DNA from: Pseudobythopirellula maris
GTDB lineage: Bacteria; Planctomycetota; Planctomycetia; Pirellulales; Lacipirellulaceae
Reading direction: 5' to 3'
Assembly (NCBI RefSeq): GCF_007859945.1
Contig: NZ_SJPQ01000001.1
Location: forward strand, 1,700,489 to 1,764,488
DNA length: 64,000 bases
Shown: in pieces, positions 62,227 through 64,000 of the stretch
How positions within the stretch are numbered: position 1 is the stretch's first letter
Layout: every line of letters starts with the position of its first letter
The notes under the pieces: model-generated
Seen by the model: only the letters and a program-made list of their open reading frames with translations
Told to the model about the DNA's origin: nothing
Database searches by the model: none
Made by a program: the position numbers and the translations under genes

Positions 62227-62403
62227 TCACGCGGCCTGATCTTTTCTGCGTTGCGCCTCGGCCTCGGCCTTTTCGCGGGCGTCGTCGATCTGCTTTTGGA
62301 CCGAGGTAACGATCAAGTCGCGGCGCCGCCGCATCAATTTCATGAGCGTGGAAACGGCCACCAGCACGGCGAAGGCGAACAGCACGATATCGTGGGTACT
62401 CAT
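62227..62403 (-). CDS. Small single-pass membrane protein with charged helix, 58 aa
   Basis: A complete frame from ATG 62403 to TGA 62227. It has an N-terminal hydrophobic helix (HDIVLFAFAVLVAVSTLM), then a basic cluster (KLMRRRRD region, read here as LMRRRD) and a charged, probably coiled-coil helix (QKQIDDAREKAEAEAQRRK). The topology resembles small F-type or septum-associated helpers, but no family is known to me. There is no good ribosome site. It lies upstream of miaB on the same strand, across a palindrome. Confidence 0.5.
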   Translation of the reverse strand: MSTHDIVLFAFAVLVAVSTLMKLMRRRRDLIVTSVQKQIDDAREKAEAEAQRRKDQAA

Positions 62404-62507
62404 GCTAGCATGCCTGACGGGGCGTGGGGGGAGCGCGACCCGCTATGGTAGCAAGCCACGGCGGGGCCCCGCGAGGGCAAAACGGGGCCGGCGTCAGCAC
62501 ACCATTG

Positions 62508-62596
62508 TCCGACGACTGTCCGACGACCCTGGGTCGTCGGCTATTTCAGCCCTTATCAACGGCGGTAGCCGACGAGCTTTCAGCCTACGGCTGATC
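62508..62596. repeat. Palindromic repeat family D, copy near fmt
   Basis: Contains the core CCGACGACCCTGGGTCGTCGG followed by CTAT (62520-62544). It also has GTAGCCGACGAGCTTTCAGCC and CTACGGCTGAT, which pair with parts of it. It begins just after the small membrane gene and ends 22 bases before the next stop codon. Confidence 0.7.
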
Positions 62597-62617
62597 GGAC
62601 GGCCCCGCCAAGAAGCA

Positions 62618-63001
62618 TCACCCCGCGATAAGACGTTGCAACCCAAGCTGCAACGCCAAGATGGTAGTGAAGATCAGCACCGCCCTCACTCCAAACCGGG
62701 GAAAATGCCATCCTTCCTCGGGCTTCATAACCGCAAACGACTGAGTGATGGAATGCGCGGCGTAGAACGTAACGAGGGATCGAGAGAACGGATTGACCCA
62801 AGCCAAGTCGCCGCTGCGATCGCCGTGCAGGGCCATGCTCAGCCCCGAATGGATCAAGAGGCACCCGAAGAAGAAATGGTTGGCCCTCCAGCGGTGATCG
62901 GGCGCCAACATCTTCCATGCGACAAGCCACGCGAGGCCAACCACAAGGTACGGTCCCAAAAGCCATGCCAGACCTGCGACGAATCCCCACGGGTCTTTCA
63001 C
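62618..63001 (-). CDS. Membrane protein coupled to fmt, 127 aa
   Basis: Three to four hydrophobic segments (8-32, 42-58, 72-90, 106-124) with short loops. No family recognised. The start is GTG at 63001, overlapping the fmt stop by four bases (GTGA), which implies translational coupling to fmt. It is less GC-rich than fmt. A different frame in the same region (to 62990) is less hydrophobic and was not preferred. Confidence 0.62.
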   Translation of the reverse strand: MKDPWGFVAGLAWLLGPYLVVGLAWLVAWKMLAPDHRWRANHFFFGCLLIHSGLSMALHGDRSGDLAWVNPFSRSLVTFYAAHSITQSFAVMKPEEGWHFPRFGVRAVLIFTTILALQLGLQRLIAG

Positions 63002-63948
63002 AAGTCTGTCCTCATTGAATTGCCTGGCTTTATCGCAGCCCCGCGCAGAAAATCCGTCGCCGCCATCCTTCGCTTGCCAGCCGGCTGCACATCGAGCAGC
63101 TCCAACGCCCCTTCACCACAAGCAACGACGAGCCGCTCCTTAGCCTCAAGCACGGTTCCCGGAGCGACGGGGCCCGGCGCCCCTGCCCCTTCGACCACGT
63201 CGACGCGGTCGATCACCAGCCGCAACGGCTCGCCCTTCTCCATCGGCACGAATGTGAACGCCCGCGGCCAGGGGGCCATGCCGCGGATGTGGTTCTTGAT
63301 CTTTTGAGCGCTACGCGACCAATCGACGAGGCCCTGCTCTTTGCTCAGCCGCGGCGCCTTGGTCGCTTGCGATTTGTCTTGCAGCTCCGGCGTCGCCGTG
63401 CCGGCGGCCAGCTCGCCGATGACGCGCAGCACCAGCGGCGCGCCCGCTTCGGACAAACGCTCTTCGAGCTCGCCGGCGGTTTCGTGGGGATCGATCGCCA
63501 GCCGCGACTGGCCGAGCGAGGGCCCGGCGTCGAGGCCCGGCGTCATCTGGATCACCGTGCTGCCCGACTCGGCGTCGCCATTGAGAACGGCCCACTGCAC
63601 CGGCGCCGCGCCGCGGTACTTCGGCAGCAGCGAGCCGTGCAGGTTCACGCCCCCCAGGCGCGTGACGCCGAGCGTGGCGTCTTTGAGGATCTCGCCGTAG
63701 TCGCACACGACCATCAGGTCGGCCTCGTAGCCGCGCAGCCGCTCTTGCGACTCGCTCAGATTGGCGCTCTCGGGCCGCCAGACCGGCAGGCCGAGCTCCT
63801 CGGCGGCCGCGACCATCGGCGGCGCGGGCTCGCGCCGCCGGCCTCGCGGCGGTCGGGCCACTACCACGAGCACCTCGTGCTCGCTCGCCTGGAGGGCGCG
63901 CAAGGTCGGCACGGCGAAGGGGCCGGTTCCCATGACAACGAGTCGCAT
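62998..63948 (-). CDS. fmt: Methionyl-tRNA formyltransferase, 316 aa
   Basis: Formylates initiator Met-tRNA with 10-formyl-tetrahydrofolate. The active site shows Asn102, His104 and Asp140 within GVNLHGSLLPKYRGAAPVQ and MTPGLDAG. The C-terminal domain contains NHIRGMAPWPRAFTF. Length matches the family. It begins at ATG 63948, which has no clear ribosome site. It is often paired with def (peptide deformylase); the 52 bases upstream to the window end show no start of such a gene, so a partner may lie just outside. Confidence 0.95.
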   Translation of the reverse strand: MRLVVMGTGPFAVPTLRALQASEHEVLVVVARPPRGRRREPAPPMVAAAEELGLPVWRPESANLSESQERLRGYEADLMVVCDYGEILKDATLGVTRLGGVNLHGSLLPKYRGAAPVQWAVLNGDAESGSTVIQMTPGLDAGPSLGQSRLAIDPHETAGELEERLSEAGAPLVLRVIGELAAGTATPELQDKSQATKAPRLSKEQGLVDWSRSAQKIKNHIRGMAPWPRAFTFVPMEKGEPLRLVIDRVDVVEGAGAPGPVAPGTVLEAKERLVVACGEGALELLDVQPAGKRRMAATDFLRGAAIKPGNSMRTDL

Positions 63949-64000
63949 AACGATTCCCTAGGTGTCGAATTGGCTCGATCCACTATCATGCCTGCATGAG

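Overview
The window reads as chromosome from a planctomycete, most likely of the Pirellulales/Lacipirellulaceae type. Coding GC is high. Two exported proteins end in PEP-CTERM sorting tails, one of them preceded by dockerin-like repeats. A membrane trio joins an M50-type metalloprotease to HlyD adaptors, and several secreted or membrane proteins resemble families seen mainly in planctomycetes. The taxonomic placement is inference from gene content. No tRNA, rRNA, CRISPR array, insertion sequence or prophage was recognised.

Layout. 1-5.8 kb: tail of an unidentified gene, an AT-richer membrane protein, a repeat-rich tract, two PEP-CTERM proteins and a thioredoxin-like protein. 5.9-16.6 kb: mostly minus-strand housekeeping genes (GT2-GtrA glycosyltransferase, oligoendopeptidase F, FabH, PyrE, a LysM protein with an apparently inactive L,D-transpeptidase domain, RarA, a MagIII-like glycosylase). 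16.9-27 kb: alpha/beta hydrolase, TPR protein, response regulator, GlyA, a secreted HExxH protein with a LecA-like tail, and a giant AsmA-like protein. 27.3-33 kb: the PqqD/M50/HlyD, HlyD and GAF-HlyD trio. 33.3-42 kb: IF-1, a secreted protein, LysA, a DNA methyltransferase with a C-terminal GIY-YIG-like domain, a glycine-zipper protein and an RlmN/Cfr-type radical SAM enzyme. 42.1-47.7 kb: elongation factor P with both enzymes of its lysylation (EpmB divergent, EpmA 3 kb downstream), interleaved with LemA and an M48 protease. 47.7-64 kb: sugar isomerase-like protein, catalase, EEP-family protein, CPBP protease, FolA-ThyA, PII and GlnE, MiaB and Fmt.

The strongest non-genic theme is a dense set of palindromic or inverted intergenic repeats of at least seven families. 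Some lie against gene ends so closely that a repeat arm supplies the last codons and stop of the gene (rarA, the MagIII-like gene, and epmA with its convergent neighbour).

The best candidates for undescribed biology are the M50/HlyD/GAF membrane trio, the methyltransferase-GIY-YIG fusion, the pseudo-L,D-transpeptidase, and the repeat families acting as gene 3' ends.
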